Source: a bacterium (lineage in GTDB: Bacteria > Electryoneota > RPQS01 > DYHQ01). From it: DNA of 64,000 nucleotides. This document shows positions 41,201 through 49,891 of this stretch, one piece after another (position 1 is the stretch's first letter; each line of letters begins with the position of its first letter). A program made the position numbers and the translations under genes. The notes beneath the pieces were generated by a model. The model made no database searches. It saw only the letters and a program-made list of their open reading frames with translations, and had not been told where the DNA came from. The stretch covers positions 62,001-126,000 of the forward strand of contig JAUXGA010000005.1 of assembly GCA_030622545.1 (NCBI GenBank), given 5' to 3'.

Positions 41201-41831
41201 GATACGAGAGAATCGAATCTTTCGCAAAGAGAACGGCCACAAAGAACTCCCTTGGAATGAAGTGGCGGCACAGTGTTTCGCGCAGAATGGGCCCCTTACA
41301 GGTCGCGGGCATTATTCTCCGCCGGAGGGATTGGGAGGGAAGTTCAAAGGAGCAACCGTCGGAACATCTCCTGCGTATTCGTTTTCCGTTTGCGTCTGCG
41401 AGGTGGACGTGGATATTGAAACCGGACGCGTGAAGGTGACCGCTTTCACGGATGCGCACGATGTCGGAACGCCGGTCAATCCCGCGGCTGTCGAAGGGCA
41501 GGCGGAGGGAGCGATTGCGATGATGCTCGGTGAAACACTATTCGAGGACGTAGTCTTCGACGACAACGGAAAAAACCTCAATCCCAATCTTCATGATTAT
41601 CTTTTGGTAACTGCCAAAGACGTCCCACCGATTAACTGCAGCACGGTCGAGTCGTATGAACCGCGAGGCCCTTTCGGAGCGAAGGAAGTGGGTGAAGGCT
41701 CAACACTACCGGTCATCGGCGCCATCGCCAACGCCATTGAAGACGCGATAGGCGTCCGCATCAAATCCCTCCCCATCACCGCGGAAAAGGTCTTGAGAGC
41801 GCTGAAAGAAAAGAAGAACACGGAAGGCTGA
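41188..41831 (+). pseudogene. Xanthine dehydrogenase/aldehyde oxidase molybdopterin subunit, 3' fragment
   Basis: The C-terminal 210 or so residues of a molybdopterin-binding large subunit (xanthine dehydrogenase, 4-hydroxybenzoyl-CoA reductase alpha type, normally about 750 residues): LTGRGHYSPPE, GTSPAYSFSVCVCEVDVDIE, AHDVGTPVNPAAVEGQAEGA, RGPFGAKEVGEG (with the catalytic Glu region) and ITAEKVLRAL. Its own start is lost; the frame before about 41188 reads through the out-of-frame thiolase piece. The normal stop is kept. Gene remains after a deletion or rearrangement, or an assembly join. Confidence 0.78.
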
Positions 41832-41889
41832 ATTCCGGCAAGGTTTAGCAGACTGTATGATCATTGATTGCCAAGATAATAGGATGTCA

Positions 41890-42705
41890 ATGCGACAATC
41901 CATACCAAAGAGCATCCGATTCGAAGTCTTCAAACGTGACTCATTCACTTGCCAGTATTGTGGCCGCAAGTCTCCCGATGTGCTTCTGGAAATTGACCAT
42001 ATTGAACCGGTCTCCAAGGGTGGCACAAATGACATCCTGAATTTGATCACGGCATGCAAAGACTGCAATGCAGGTAAGTCTGATAGACGGCTTTCAGACA
42101 CGACTGTCCTCGACAAACAACGGCAACAATTGGAGGAACTCCAAGAGCGTAAGGACCAAATCGAGATGATGTTCCAGTGGCAGAAAGGCCTACATGATCT
42201 GGAAGATCAGGTAATCACCCAACTCTCGGATTGCTGGTCAGAACAAGTGCCCGGCTATAGCCTCAACGAGAACGGCCTCAAGGGGCTGAAACGTCTCAAG
42301 AAACGGTTTGAGATCGATGAAATCCTGGCTGCAATGAGGATCGCGGTCGATCAGTATGTTGACTTCGAAGATGGGGAACCTACCAAAGAGTCCGTGGAGT
42401 ATGCATGGAAAAAAGTCGGTGGAATCTGTAACATAAGACAACTTGAGAGAGAACGGCCGCATACTCAACGATTGTTCTACATTCGGGGCATTCTGAGAAA
42501 CCGTCTCGACTACCTTAATGAGAGCATTGCTCTCGAGCTTCTGCAGGAAGCTTTAGACGCTAATGCAAGTGTTGAGAGCCTTGAAAGATATGCCAAATCG
42601 GTGCGGTCTTGGACGGAGTGGCGTAACGGCGTCGAGGATTTCATTGTGCAACAACGAGAAGGTCACAACGAAGGTGAGCCAGAAATGGAAGAAGACGAAC
42701 CATGA
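41890..42705 (+). CDS. HNH endonuclease domain protein
   Basis: 271 residues from ATG 41890, with AGGA (41881-41884) 5 nt upstream; an ATG at 41857 is possible but lacks a site. The N-terminal HNH domain (about 5-65) has CQYCGRKSPD, EIDHIEPVSKGGTND and LITACKDCNAGK, that is a CxxC...H...CxxC zinc frame with the DH catalytic pair. The remaining 200 residues are charged and helical with no known domain (a coiled-coil-like QRQQLEELQERKDQIEMMFQ is visible). Such free-standing HNH proteins occur in mobile and defence regions. It lies next to the truncated genes, consistent with an accessory island. A 40-residue frame overlaps its stop. Confidence 0.85.
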   Translation: MRQSIPKSIRFEVFKRDSFTCQYCGRKSPDVLLEIDHIEPVSKGGTNDILNLITACKDCNAGKSDRRLSDTTVLDKQRQQLEELQERKDQIEMMFQWQKGLHDLEDQVITQLSDCWSEQVPGYSLNENGLKGLKRLKKRFEIDEILAAMRIAVDQYVDFEDGEPTKESVEYAWKKVGGICNIRQLERERPHTQRLFYIRGILRNRLDYLNESIALELLQEALDANASVESLERYAKSVRSWTEWRNGVEDFIVQQREGHNEGEPEMEEDEP

Positions 42706-42821
42706 GGTGCGCAATCCAGCGGACAAGCTGTGAGTTGATAGAGGTTGTGTTATGCGGAGGCCAGATAGAATATGACCGGAATGGAAAACCAGAGGCAATT
42801 CATAAAATTCTAATTACTTAG
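42702..42821 (+). CDS. Small ORF overlapping the HNH gene by ATGA
   Basis: 39 residues starting RCAIQRTSCELIEV; overlaps the HNH stop by 4 bp (ATGA), the hallmark of coupled translation. The C-terminal part (IEYDRNGKPEAIHKI) looks like a real beta-strand-rich tail rather than random sequence. No family recognised; it could equally be the tail of an eroded gene. Confidence 0.3.
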   Translation: MRCAIQRTSCELIEVVLCGGQIEYDRNGKPEAIHKILIT

Positions 42822-42982
42822 GTCTCGATATTTGCAGAAATTTCTTTTTCCCAATAACGACTGAAGAATTCTTATGCAGAAATCATCCAATCAATGTTTA
42901 GCTGGCCGCAACGCATAAGTACGCACTCCCATGGAGGCGTTTGACCCTCGTTTCCGCTGGGGATACGAAAAAGGAGGCTATA

Positions 42983-43972
42983 ATGTCTTGGAACAGGTTG
43001 TCAATTACCGCCCTCATCGTCGCAGTGGTTCTCGCTACATCTTCAATCTTCACGATCTATCGTATACAACATCGCCCTCGTATGCGCTTCGATCTGGAAA
43101 GATTCATACAAGAACAAGAAGAAAGAGATATGATAGATCAACGGCTTCTGTTCCTTAGGCGAGAGATCGCGACTGCTATGGGTGTGGAATCAAAGACAAT
43201 AGAGATGATTATTCTCGATAAGAAAGAACGCTTCTCGAAAGTGAGTGGAGTCTCCTTCCATTATGTTGACAAAGATGAAGTAAAGGGCTTTTACAACGAC
43301 ACATTCCGGGAGCCGACCTTCGAAAGTCTGATATCTGAGATCACGGGCGAGGTTTCTGCAGAGATCAAAGGAGGTCTACCAAAGATTCTGGAGTCGAAGA
43401 TAGGTGGTCGCGATATCAACAAATGGATCTCAACAATTAAATTGCCAGAGACTTCTCTATCTGGGATGTTTGTGAAGTACCAGAAAGAGATGATTCAGCG
43501 GGATGAAATTACTTTGGGACTTGAGGAGCTTGATATTGAGCTCAAAGATCTTCACGAATTCAATACTTCGGTTGAGAAGCTCGATGAAGCTTTCGCCTTT
43601 GTTGTACCCAGTGAACTTGTGGAGGAACACAGAACTAAGCTCCGAGAGAAAGCCGCCGAGAAAACTCTGGCCAAACTTGAGGCAGCATCGGGTTGGGTTT
43701 TAATGGAGGGCAAATTTGCGATTGCGAGGAGTGAGAATCTCTATATATGCACATTGCATCATCCAGTTAATGAATTTCTATCGGAGGAGGCTGCACCGCT
43801 AACAATTTCTATCTTTTTACCCAAAGACGGCATCGAACAACGGTACGCAAGTAACTACGCACGGTCGGTAGGGAAGGTAATTCCGTTGCGAGTGTTTGGA
43901 AAGGTATGGCAGCCAGTGAACCGTGCTGCTAGTGTGTGGGAACTTCAGATTACGCCGCTTGCTGTCTACTAG
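42983..43972 (+). CDS. Membrane-anchored protein of unknown function
   Basis: 329 residues from ATG 42983, with AGGAGG about 6 nt upstream. One membrane helix (LSITALIVAVVLATSSIFTI) near the N-terminus, then a charged, largely helical region (LERFIQEQEERDMIDQRLLF; ELVEEHRTKLREKAAEKTLA), partly coiled coil. No enzyme motif is visible. Topology suggests a periplasmic body. Neighbours are an HNH nuclease and a small membrane protein, so it belongs to the accessory stretch between tRNA-Lys and typA. Confidence 0.7.
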   Translation: MSWNRLSITALIVAVVLATSSIFTIYRIQHRPRMRFDLERFIQEQEERDMIDQRLLFLRREIATAMGVESKTIEMIILDKKERFSKVSGVSFHYVDKDEVKGFYNDTFREPTFESLISEITGEVSAEIKGGLPKILESKIGGRDINKWISTIKLPETSLSGMFVKYQKEMIQRDEITLGLEELDIELKDLHEFNTSVEKLDEAFAFVVPSELVEEHRTKLREKAAEKTLAKLEAASGWVLMEGKFAIARSENLYICTLHHPVNEFLSEEAAPLTISIFLPKDGIEQRYASNYARSVGKVIPLRVFGKVWQPVNRAASVWELQITPLAVY

Positions 43973-44162
43973 CCTAAGGGCAGGAGACGACCGATGAGCG
44001 ACCTGTGTTTCAGAGAGATTCATGCGCTCGTGACAGATTTGTTTTTCGTCTGCGAATTCGGCAAAGATGACTCCATATTGTTGATGTGTCATCGGGTGAT
44101 GTGAGGGTTGGTTGACTGCCGGTGAACACTCGTGGGAGAATCCTTTCAGATAGGAGTTTAAC

Positions 44163-44591
44163 ATGGGAGCGGATAGTGCTCAGCCGCCCGCAAAGCGGAG
44201 GCTCTTTCCAACGGCCCTTCATGTGTTGCTTACGATTTACGGGATACTGTATCTTGTGTTTGTCATTATCGGCTTCGTACCATCTCAAGAAGGGTCCCCA
44301 GTCAGCCCCAGCGTTCCGTATCATCCGTTCGCTCTCGAAGGGAGCCTCGTCAAAGTCCTGTTCGTGTTCTTCCTCTTCGGATTTTTCACGGCGTGGAAGA
44401 ATCGACTGGCAGCAGGCGTGCTTTTCATACTCTGGTGGGCGGCGATGTGGGGCTTGGAGACGTTGATGGTCGCAAGAGGGGGCAGCGGCGGAGCCATCGT
44501 GATGGGATTTCCGCTGTTCGTGCTGGGAGTGTTGTTTGTCGTTTCGGGATACCGGCAAAGACGCTTACGCTCGGTGCCGTCTCAGCCATAA
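44163..44591 (+). CDS. Small four-helix membrane protein
   Basis: 142 residues; AGGAG lies just before the ATG. Four membrane helices can be read (ALHVLLTIYGILYLVFVII, VKVLFVFFLFGFFTAW, LAAGVLFILWWAAMWGLETL, FPLFVLGVLFVVSGY) with short loops and basic ends. No known family was recognised. It lies 57 bp before typA. Confidence 0.7.
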   Translation: MGADSAQPPAKRRLFPTALHVLLTIYGILYLVFVIIGFVPSQEGSPVSPSVPYHPFALEGSLVKVLFVFFLFGFFTAWKNRLAAGVLFILWWAAMWGLETLMVARGGSGGAIVMGFPLFVLGVLFVVSGYRQRRLRSVPSQP

Positions 44592-44647
44592 TGCGAACAT
44601 CGTAGAAGAAATCCACATGGGAATCAACAAGAGACAATGAAAAGAGA

Positions 44648-46480
44648 ATGATGAAGCGTCGCGAAGACTTGAGGAATGTCGCCATTATCGCCCACGTGGA
44701 TCATGGAAAGACAACGTTGGTGGATGCGCTGCTGCATCAATCGGGGGTGTTTGGTCTTCATTCGCAGGTGGAAGAGCGCGTCATGGACACGCTCGATCTC
44801 GAGCGGGAGAAGGGCATCACGATTTTGTCCAAGAACACGGCCATTGTCTGGCAGGGCCGAACCATCAACATCGTTGACACGCCAGGCCATGCCGATTTCG
44901 GCGGACAGGTGCAGCGCGTGCTCAAGATGGTTGACGGCTGTCTGCTGTTAGTGGATGCGTCCGAAGGACCGTTGCCGCAAACGCGTTACGTGCTCTCGAA
45001 TGCACTCGACAACGGACTCTCTCCCATCGTTGTGATCAACAAGATAGACCGTTCCGATGCTCGGATCAGCGCGGTGGTTGATGAAGTACTGGAGTTGTTC
45101 CTCGACCTTGACGCCAGCGAGGAACAATGCCACTTTCCGCTGATCTACACCAACGCGCGAACGGGAACGGCCACTCTCGATTTAGAGATTCCGGGCCAGG
45201 ATCTGCGGCCGCTGGTTGACCTCATCTTTGAGAAAATTCCAGCGCCTGAATATGATCCGGAGTGCGGTCTGCAAATGCAGATTACAACCCTCGACTACAG
45301 CGACTATGTGGGTCGGATCGGCATCGGAAGAATTGCTCATGGAGAGATCAAGGTCGGCGATCAGGTGCGACACGTCAAATCGGCGAACGAGCAGTATTCG
45401 GTCAAAATATCGCAGCTCTACGGCTTCGAGGGTTTGAACCGGATCGCGATTCAGGAAGCGCGTGCGGGAGACATTGTCGCCCTTGCCGGGATTGAGAATC
45501 TGTATATCGGAGATACGGTGGCCGATCCCGATGACCCACGCCCGTTACCGTCGCTCAAGATTGACGAGCCTACGCTTGAGATGGTATTCAGCGTTAATAC
45601 ATCGCCGTTCGCGGGGCGTGAAGGCAGATATGTGACGTCGCGGCAGATTCGCGACCGGCTGCACAAAGAGCTGCGAGGCAATCCCGCGTTGCGCGTGGAC
45701 GATGCCAGCGGAACCGACAAATTTCGCGTTTTCGGGCGTGGTGAATTGCAGTTTGCGATCCTGATCGAGATGATGCGCCGCGAAGGATTCGAGATGTGCA
45801 TTGGCAAGCCTCAGGTCTTGTTTGAAAAAGAGGGCAACCAGATTCTCGAACCGTATGAGGCGCTGCTCGTGGATTGTCCCGAAGATTATGTGGGCGTGAT
45901 TACGGGCATATTTGGGATGCGGCGCGGGCGGATGACACGGATGAACAATCATCAGACGGGTTGGGTACGCATGAATTTCGATATTCCAATGCGCGGACTG
46001 ATCGGCGTTCGTCCACTTCTGCTCACGGCGACGCGCGGTACGGTGATTTTGCACAGTCAATCGGCAGGCTACCGGCCGCTCGAAGGCGAAGTGAGTTCTC
46101 GACCTACCGGCGTTATCGTAGCCGACCGCCAAGGTAAAGTCACGGGCTACGCGCTCAATAACCTGCGGGATCGCGGCGATATGTTCGTGGGAGCTGGCAC
46201 ACCCGTTTACGAAGGTATGATCGTGGGCGAGAACTCGCGCGATGTTGATCTTGTCGTCAACATTGTTCGCGAGAAAAAGCTGACAAACATACGCGCGGCA
46301 GGTTCGGATGAACACTATCAGATCGCGCCGCCCAGAATACTATCGCTGGAAGAAGCGATTGCGTTCATCGATGACGATGAATTGGTCGAGGTTACGCCGA
46401 AATCGCTTCGGTTACGGAAGGTGTTCTTGAACGCAGAGGAGCGCAAGACGGCGGAGAAGCGGGCGACCACAGCATCGTGA
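44648..46480 (+). CDS. typA: GTP-binding ribosome-associated protein TypA/BipA
   Basis: 610 residues, complete. Translational GTPase of the EF-G-like group that binds the ribosome, with roles in 50S assembly and stress growth. G-motifs: AHVDHGKTT (G1), [12 protein letters not shown] (switch/G2), [12 protein letters not shown] (G3) and VINKIDR (G4). Domains II, III and V and the TypA-specific C-terminus follow ([30 protein letters not shown]). The ATG pair at 44648/44651 leaves the start uncertain by one codon. The stop codon is directly followed by the 3' part of a tRNA, so the gene now lacks its own downstream region. Confidence 0.96.
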   Translation: MMKRREDLRNVAIIAHVDHGKTTLVDALLHQSGVFGLHSQVEERVMDTLDLEREKGITILSKNTAIVWQGRTINIVDTPGHADFGGQVQRVLKMVDGCLLLVDASEGPLPQTRYVLSNALDNGLSPIVVINKIDRSDARISAVVDEVLELFLDLDASEEQCHFPLIYTNARTGTATLDLEIPGQDLRPLVDLIFEKIPAPEYDPECGLQMQITTLDYSDYVGRIGIGRIAHGEIKVGDQVRHVKSANEQYSVKISQLYGFEGLNRIAIQEARAGDIVALAGIENLYIGDTVADPDDPRPLPSLKIDEPTLEMVFSVNTSPFAGREGRYVTSRQIRDRLHKELRGNPALRVDDASGTDKFRVFGRGELQFAILIEMMRREGFEMCIGKPQVLFEKEGNQILEPYEALLVDCPEDYVGVITGIFGMRRGRMTRMNNHQTGWVRMNFDIPMRGLIGVRPLLLTATRGTVILHSQSAGYRPLEGEVSSRPTGVIVADRQGKVTGYALNNLRDRGDMFVGAGTPVYEGMIVGENSRDVDLVVNIVREKKLTNIRAAGSDEHYQIAPPRILSLEEAIAFIDDDELVEVTPKSLRLRKVFLNAEERKTAEKRATTAS

Positions 46481-46514
46481 CTGATTCGTCGGGGTTCGAG
46501 TCCCTGTAGGTGCA
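46481..46514 (+). pseudogene. tRNA 3' fragment abutting typA
   Basis: Begins right after the typA stop: canonical T-arm CGGGG/CCCTG with TTCGAGT loop (46490-46506), acceptor 3' strand TAGGTGC and discriminator A (46514). The 5' half of the tRNA is absent. The following ACTA-N2-GTAAG and hairpin resemble those after tRNA-Lys at 40285. Confidence 0.75.
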
Positions 46515-46523
46515 CTATCGTAA

Positions 46524-46560
46524 GAGCCTGCAAGCGAAGATGCTTGCAGGCTCTTTTTTT
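46524..46560 (+). terminator. Terminator after typA/tRNA fragment
   Basis: GAGCCTGCAAGC (46524-46535) pairs exactly with GCTTGCAGGCTC (46542-46553), then seven T. Originally the tRNA terminator; now it ends typA. Confidence 0.95.
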
Positions 46561-46699
46561 ATCTGCGAAGCATTACGACGTTCCGGGCATACGCGTTAGC
46601 GCCCGTTTTTCATTCGACGATAGACGCGTAAGGTCGGCGTCTGTGACCCGACCGCATACATTATTTCAGACGAGCAACCAACGGGCAAGACGGTTTTAA
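46561..46699. other. Intergenic stretch with a GGTCGG/CCGACC hairpin
   Basis: Gene-free; GGTCGGCG at about 46632 can pair with CCGACC at about 46658. Followed by the palindrome at 46700 and about 220 bp of further non-coding sequence before the lipoprotein at 46947. Confidence 0.4.
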
Positions 46700-46724
46700 C
46701 GGACAAGGCAGGCCTTGTCCCTAC
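46700..46724. repeat. CGGACAAGGCAGGCC-type palindrome, copy 3
   Basis: CGGACAAGGCAGGCCTTGTC then CCTAC; perfect palindrome, one base different from the copy at 31367. Confidence 0.85.
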
Positions 46725-46946
46725 ACTCATCCAAGTTGTGTGGTGAGATACGCGTCGTAGAGCCGGAATTCTTGAGGGTGATGTATGCAGAGCACGGACT
46801 GTGAGATTAATCATACAGTAAATCGAGAACCCATTCACCGTAACTTCAACAATAACAAAGGATTCATGGTGTGGCACCAATATTGATTTAGGTTAATGCA
46901 GAAATTGAATATGAATCGAAGCAAAACCTACCAATAGGAGCCAATC

Positions 46947-47336
46947 ATGAAACGCTTTCAAACAATCGGCACGCTGCTCGTCCTTACGGGTTTGTTGATT
47001 GGATGCAGCAATAACCTGACAGGGCCGGACCAGACGATTTCATCAAGCCAAGGCGCAGCTCAGGTTGTTATGAAGGGTGAACCGAGGCGAAGCGTTATCT
47101 ATGCATTTGGTTCTCCGAGTATTCTGTTGATGACGGGACACGTCGAAAATATCGGTGAAGCAGCAGCGTACTCTGTGCGCGTCAAATACACCCAAGGGTG
47201 CGTATTCGGCAACTGTGGTACGTCGCCGTTGACGGTCGAACCGGGAGAATCCGCATCATTCACCATGTACATTGATCTAAATTCATCCCCAGAGGGGACA
47301 AGAACCTATCATATCACTTGGTGTGATAATCCTTGA
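46947..47336 (+). CDS. Small lipoprotein with CARDB/FxLyD-like domain
   Basis: 129 residues; AGGAG precedes the ATG. Lipobox LLIGC (Cys20). The mature domain has the strand pattern of CARDB/FxLyD-type Ig folds: MTGHVENIGEAAAYSVRVKY ... LTVEPGESASFTMYID. Two cysteines (CVFGNC) may form a disulphide, as would a third near the end. Extracytoplasmic; function unknown. It begins a run of small exported proteins and envelope-related genes. Confidence 0.75.
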   Translation: MKRFQTIGTLLVLTGLLIGCSNNLTGPDQTISSSQGAAQVVMKGEPRRSVIYAFGSPSILLMTGHVENIGEAAAYSVRVKYTQGCVFGNCGTSPLTVEPGESASFTMYIDLNSSPEGTRTYHITWCDNP

Positions 47337-47476
47337 TAATTGGAAAACAGGGTATTAAATTGTGGTTCGCAGTCTGTCTATCGTTGTTTGCTGCAAGCTG
47401 CTAATGCCATAATTTAATATGCTTACGCAGGAAACCTTGGTCATTAGTCAGTAACCAAACAACGATTGGAGACATC

Positions 47477-48031
47477 ATGAAAACGAAATCTTACTTTACC
47501 CCAGTGCTGATCCTCTTGGCGTGCTTCACGTTTTTCGCCGGGGTTGTACCAGCACAAGCTGCGACGAAAGAAGAGCGGGTTCGATTTTCGAGACGAAATT
47601 TGGGCGGCCCGCGACTTGGTATCACAGTTATCGCCGGTGACAACGAACTATCGCGACGTCTGGATGCGGAGAATATCGGCAAACAGATCAGTCAGTTTGG
47701 ATGGCATTTTGAGCACCAGATCATTCCAGACGGCGGCGGACCGCAATTCGTGGTTCAGTTCACACCTCTCATTGGAGGTGTCGAATATGGCAAAGTCATT
47801 CCAGGGGCGACTCTGGCGATGGGTATTCGCTTTCCGAATGGCTACGAGTTTGGACTGGGACCCAACATTACACTTACTAAGGGTGATGGCCCCCCAACAG
47901 CGCTGGTTGTTGGAGTCGGGAAGACGTTCAATTATGGCGGCGTAAGCATCCCGCTCAATCTCGTCTATACCACAAATCCTGATGGCAACCGAGTGTCGTT
48001 CATCATCGGTTACGCGATTGCTCGCGATTAG
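47477..48031 (+). CDS. Exported protein, probably outer-membrane beta-strand rich
   Basis: 184 residues with signal peptide (VLILLACFTFFAGVVPAQAA). The mature part has alternating hydrophobic/Gly strands (GPRLGITVIAGDN, FVVQFTPLIGGVEYG, GATLAMGIRFPNGYEFGLGP, NRVSFIIGYAIARD), similar to small outer-membrane barrels or their soluble relatives. No family named. Starts about 140 bp after the lipoprotein. Confidence 0.7.
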   Translation: MKTKSYFTPVLILLACFTFFAGVVPAQAATKEERVRFSRRNLGGPRLGITVIAGDNELSRRLDAENIGKQISQFGWHFEHQIIPDGGGPQFVVQFTPLIGGVEYGKVIPGATLAMGIRFPNGYEFGLGPNITLTKGDGPPTALVVGVGKTFNYGGVSIPLNLVYTTNPDGNRVSFIIGYAIARD

Positions 48032-48097
48032 CATGATCGGTTATCGTTCATTGATGTCGACAGAACAGTCTTCCGAAACACCTAAGTGGTGAAAACC

Positions 48098-49891
48098 ATG
48101 TCAGCAGCTAATCTGTACAAAATGTTTGAAAGCGCCGCGTGTCGCTATCCGGATCATGCGGCGCTGAAGCACAAGAAGCACGGACAATTCGTTGAAATCC
48201 GTTACGACGAACTCCTGCAGTCGGTGAAAACCGCGGCGGATAATTTTATCAGACTTGGCTTCCGCCGGGGAGATGTTGTTAGAATCTTCTCCTGCAATCG
48301 TCCGGAATGGGCGATCTGTGACCTTGCCGCGCTCAAGTTGGGAGCCATTGTCGTCCCCATTTATCCTTCCACGCCTGCTTCAATGTTGAAATACATCATC
48401 AGCGATTCGCAGATGAAACTCATCGTGGTGGAAAATCATGCGCTGGCAGAGCTCGTGGCAGGTGTTCAATCACAAACGCCCACATTGAAGACCTGCATTG
48501 CCATCGAGAACAGCCTCGAGCCATCACCTGATACGCTGGATTTCTATTCGGAGCTTTGCCAGCCGTGTGATTCAATGGCGGAAAAACGCCCGGCATCTGA
48601 GCAGGATATTGCGACGATTGTTTACACTTCCGGGACGACCGGCAATCCGAGAGGAGTCGTGCTGACTCATGCCAATGTCGTTTCCAACGCTCAGGCCATC
48701 ATATCCCGTTTTCGTGTGACGTCCGCCGACGTAGTTGTTTCCTACCTTCCTCTGTGTCATATGTTCGAACGCACCTGCGGCTACTACGCGATTCTTTTCG
48801 GCGGCGGAACCATCGCTTATGCCGAGGCTCTCACCACAGTGGCCACCGATGTCGCCACCATCCGGCCTACGGTTTTAATCGCGGTGCCCCGAGTCATCGA
48901 GAGGGCTTTCGAGCAAGCGGTGATGGGTGTGCAGCGCAAATCGTTTCTCGGGCAATGGCTTGTCTCATCGGCGATGCGATGTCTGAACACGCAGGCTAAT
49001 CTGAATTATCAGAACAAACGTGTTCCGTATTCACTGCGAGCGAAGTGCGCAGTTCTGGACAAGTTCGTCGGTTCAACATTCCGACAATTGGCAGGTGGAA
49101 GGCTCAGACTTATCGCGTCGGGCGGAGCTCCGCTGGATAGGAAAATTGCCAAGGCTTTCCATATTTTGGGATTCAATATTGTGGAAGGCTACGGTTTGAC
49201 CGAAACATCTCCCGTGGTGTGCTGCAATGCACCCCACAATAACACTCTTGCAACGGTCGGGAAGCCGGTCGATGGAGTTCAGGTCCGCATTGGGGAGAAT
49301 GATGAGATTCACGTGAAAGGCCCGAATGTGATGCGCGGCTATTTAAATGATGCTTCAGCCACAGCCAGTACGTTGGACAGCGAGGGCTGGCTGCATACGG
49401 GGGATCAGGGACGGTTTGATGAAAAAGGCAATCTTGTGATTACCGGACGGATTAAGGACCTCATCATCACATCCTATGGAAAAAACATTCCGGCGGCAGT
49501 TATTGAAGGAAAAATCACACGGAGTTCATATATATCACAAGTTGTTGTTTTCGGCGACAAAAGGAAGTATATTACATCACTAATCGTTCCGGAGCGTGAT
49601 GCCATCGAAACTTGGGCGCGCAAGCGAGGGATTGCAGTCAAAGGGAACTCGGCGCTTGTGCAACATGAAGAAATTAGGAGACTTATCGCGCAGGAAATAG
49701 AGCGGGCGACACAGGACTGCGCACCTTTTGAAAAGATAAAAGCCTTTCAATTAATCGCTGAAGAATTCTCGGTTGATAACGGCCTGTTGACTCCAACATT
49801 GAAGGTGAGAAGAAATGCAATCGCTGAACAATATCATGATTTAATCGATTCCATGTACACGAAGGATGAAAATGGCGCACACAGACAATGA
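48098..49891 (+). CDS. Long-chain acyl-CoA ligase (AMP-binding)
   Basis: 597 residues from ATG 48098 (a GTG at 48086 is in frame; neither has a strong site). Acyl-adenylate-forming enzyme: P-loop-like IVYTSGTTGNPRGVVLTH, YGLTETSPVVCCNAP, GWLHTGDQGRFDEKG and the hinge GRIKDLIITSYGKNI. Family role: ATP-dependent activation of long-chain fatty acids to CoA thioesters. The next gene, an SDR of the acyl/thioester-reductase type, overlaps it by 20 bp, and a sigma-54 regulator and kinase follow, so a fatty-acid-derived product under two-component control is a fair inference. Confidence 0.94.
   Translation: MSAANLYKMFESAACRYPDHAALKHKKHGQFVEIRYDELLQSVKTAADNFIRLGFRRGDVVRIFSCNRPEWAICDLAALKLGAIVVPIYPSTPASMLKYIISDSQMKLIVVENHALAELVAGVQSQTPTLKTCIAIENSLEPSPDTLDFYSELCQPCDSMAEKRPASEQDIATIVYTSGTTGNPRGVVLTHANVVSNAQAIISRFRVTSADVVVSYLPLCHMFERTCGYYAILFGGGTIAYAEALTTVATDVATIRPTVLIAVPRVIERAFEQAVMGVQRKSFLGQWLVSSAMRCLNTQANLNYQNKRVPYSLRAKCAVLDKFVGSTFRQLAGGRLRLIASGGAPLDRKIAKAFHILGFNIVEGYGLTETSPVVCCNAPHNNTLATVGKPVDGVQVRIGENDEIHVKGPNVMRGYLNDASATASTLDSEGWLHTGDQGRFDEKGNLVITGRIKDLIITSYGKNIPAAVIEGKITRSSYISQVVVFGDKRKYITSLIVPERDAIETWARKRGIAVKGNSALVQHEEIRRLIAQEIERATQDCAPFEKIKAFQLIAEEFSVDNGLLTPTLKVRRNAIAEQYHDLIDSMYTKDENGAHRQ

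Noticed and set aside
40499-46487. Direct repeat TGACTGATTC at about 40500 and 46478 as attachment sites
   Set aside because: Only about 10 bp long and not in tRNA context on the left side; expected by chance over 6 kb often enough.
46481-46560. A complete second tRNA-Lys after typA
   Set aside because: Only T-arm and acceptor 3' strand are present; the 5' half is replaced by the typA coding end.
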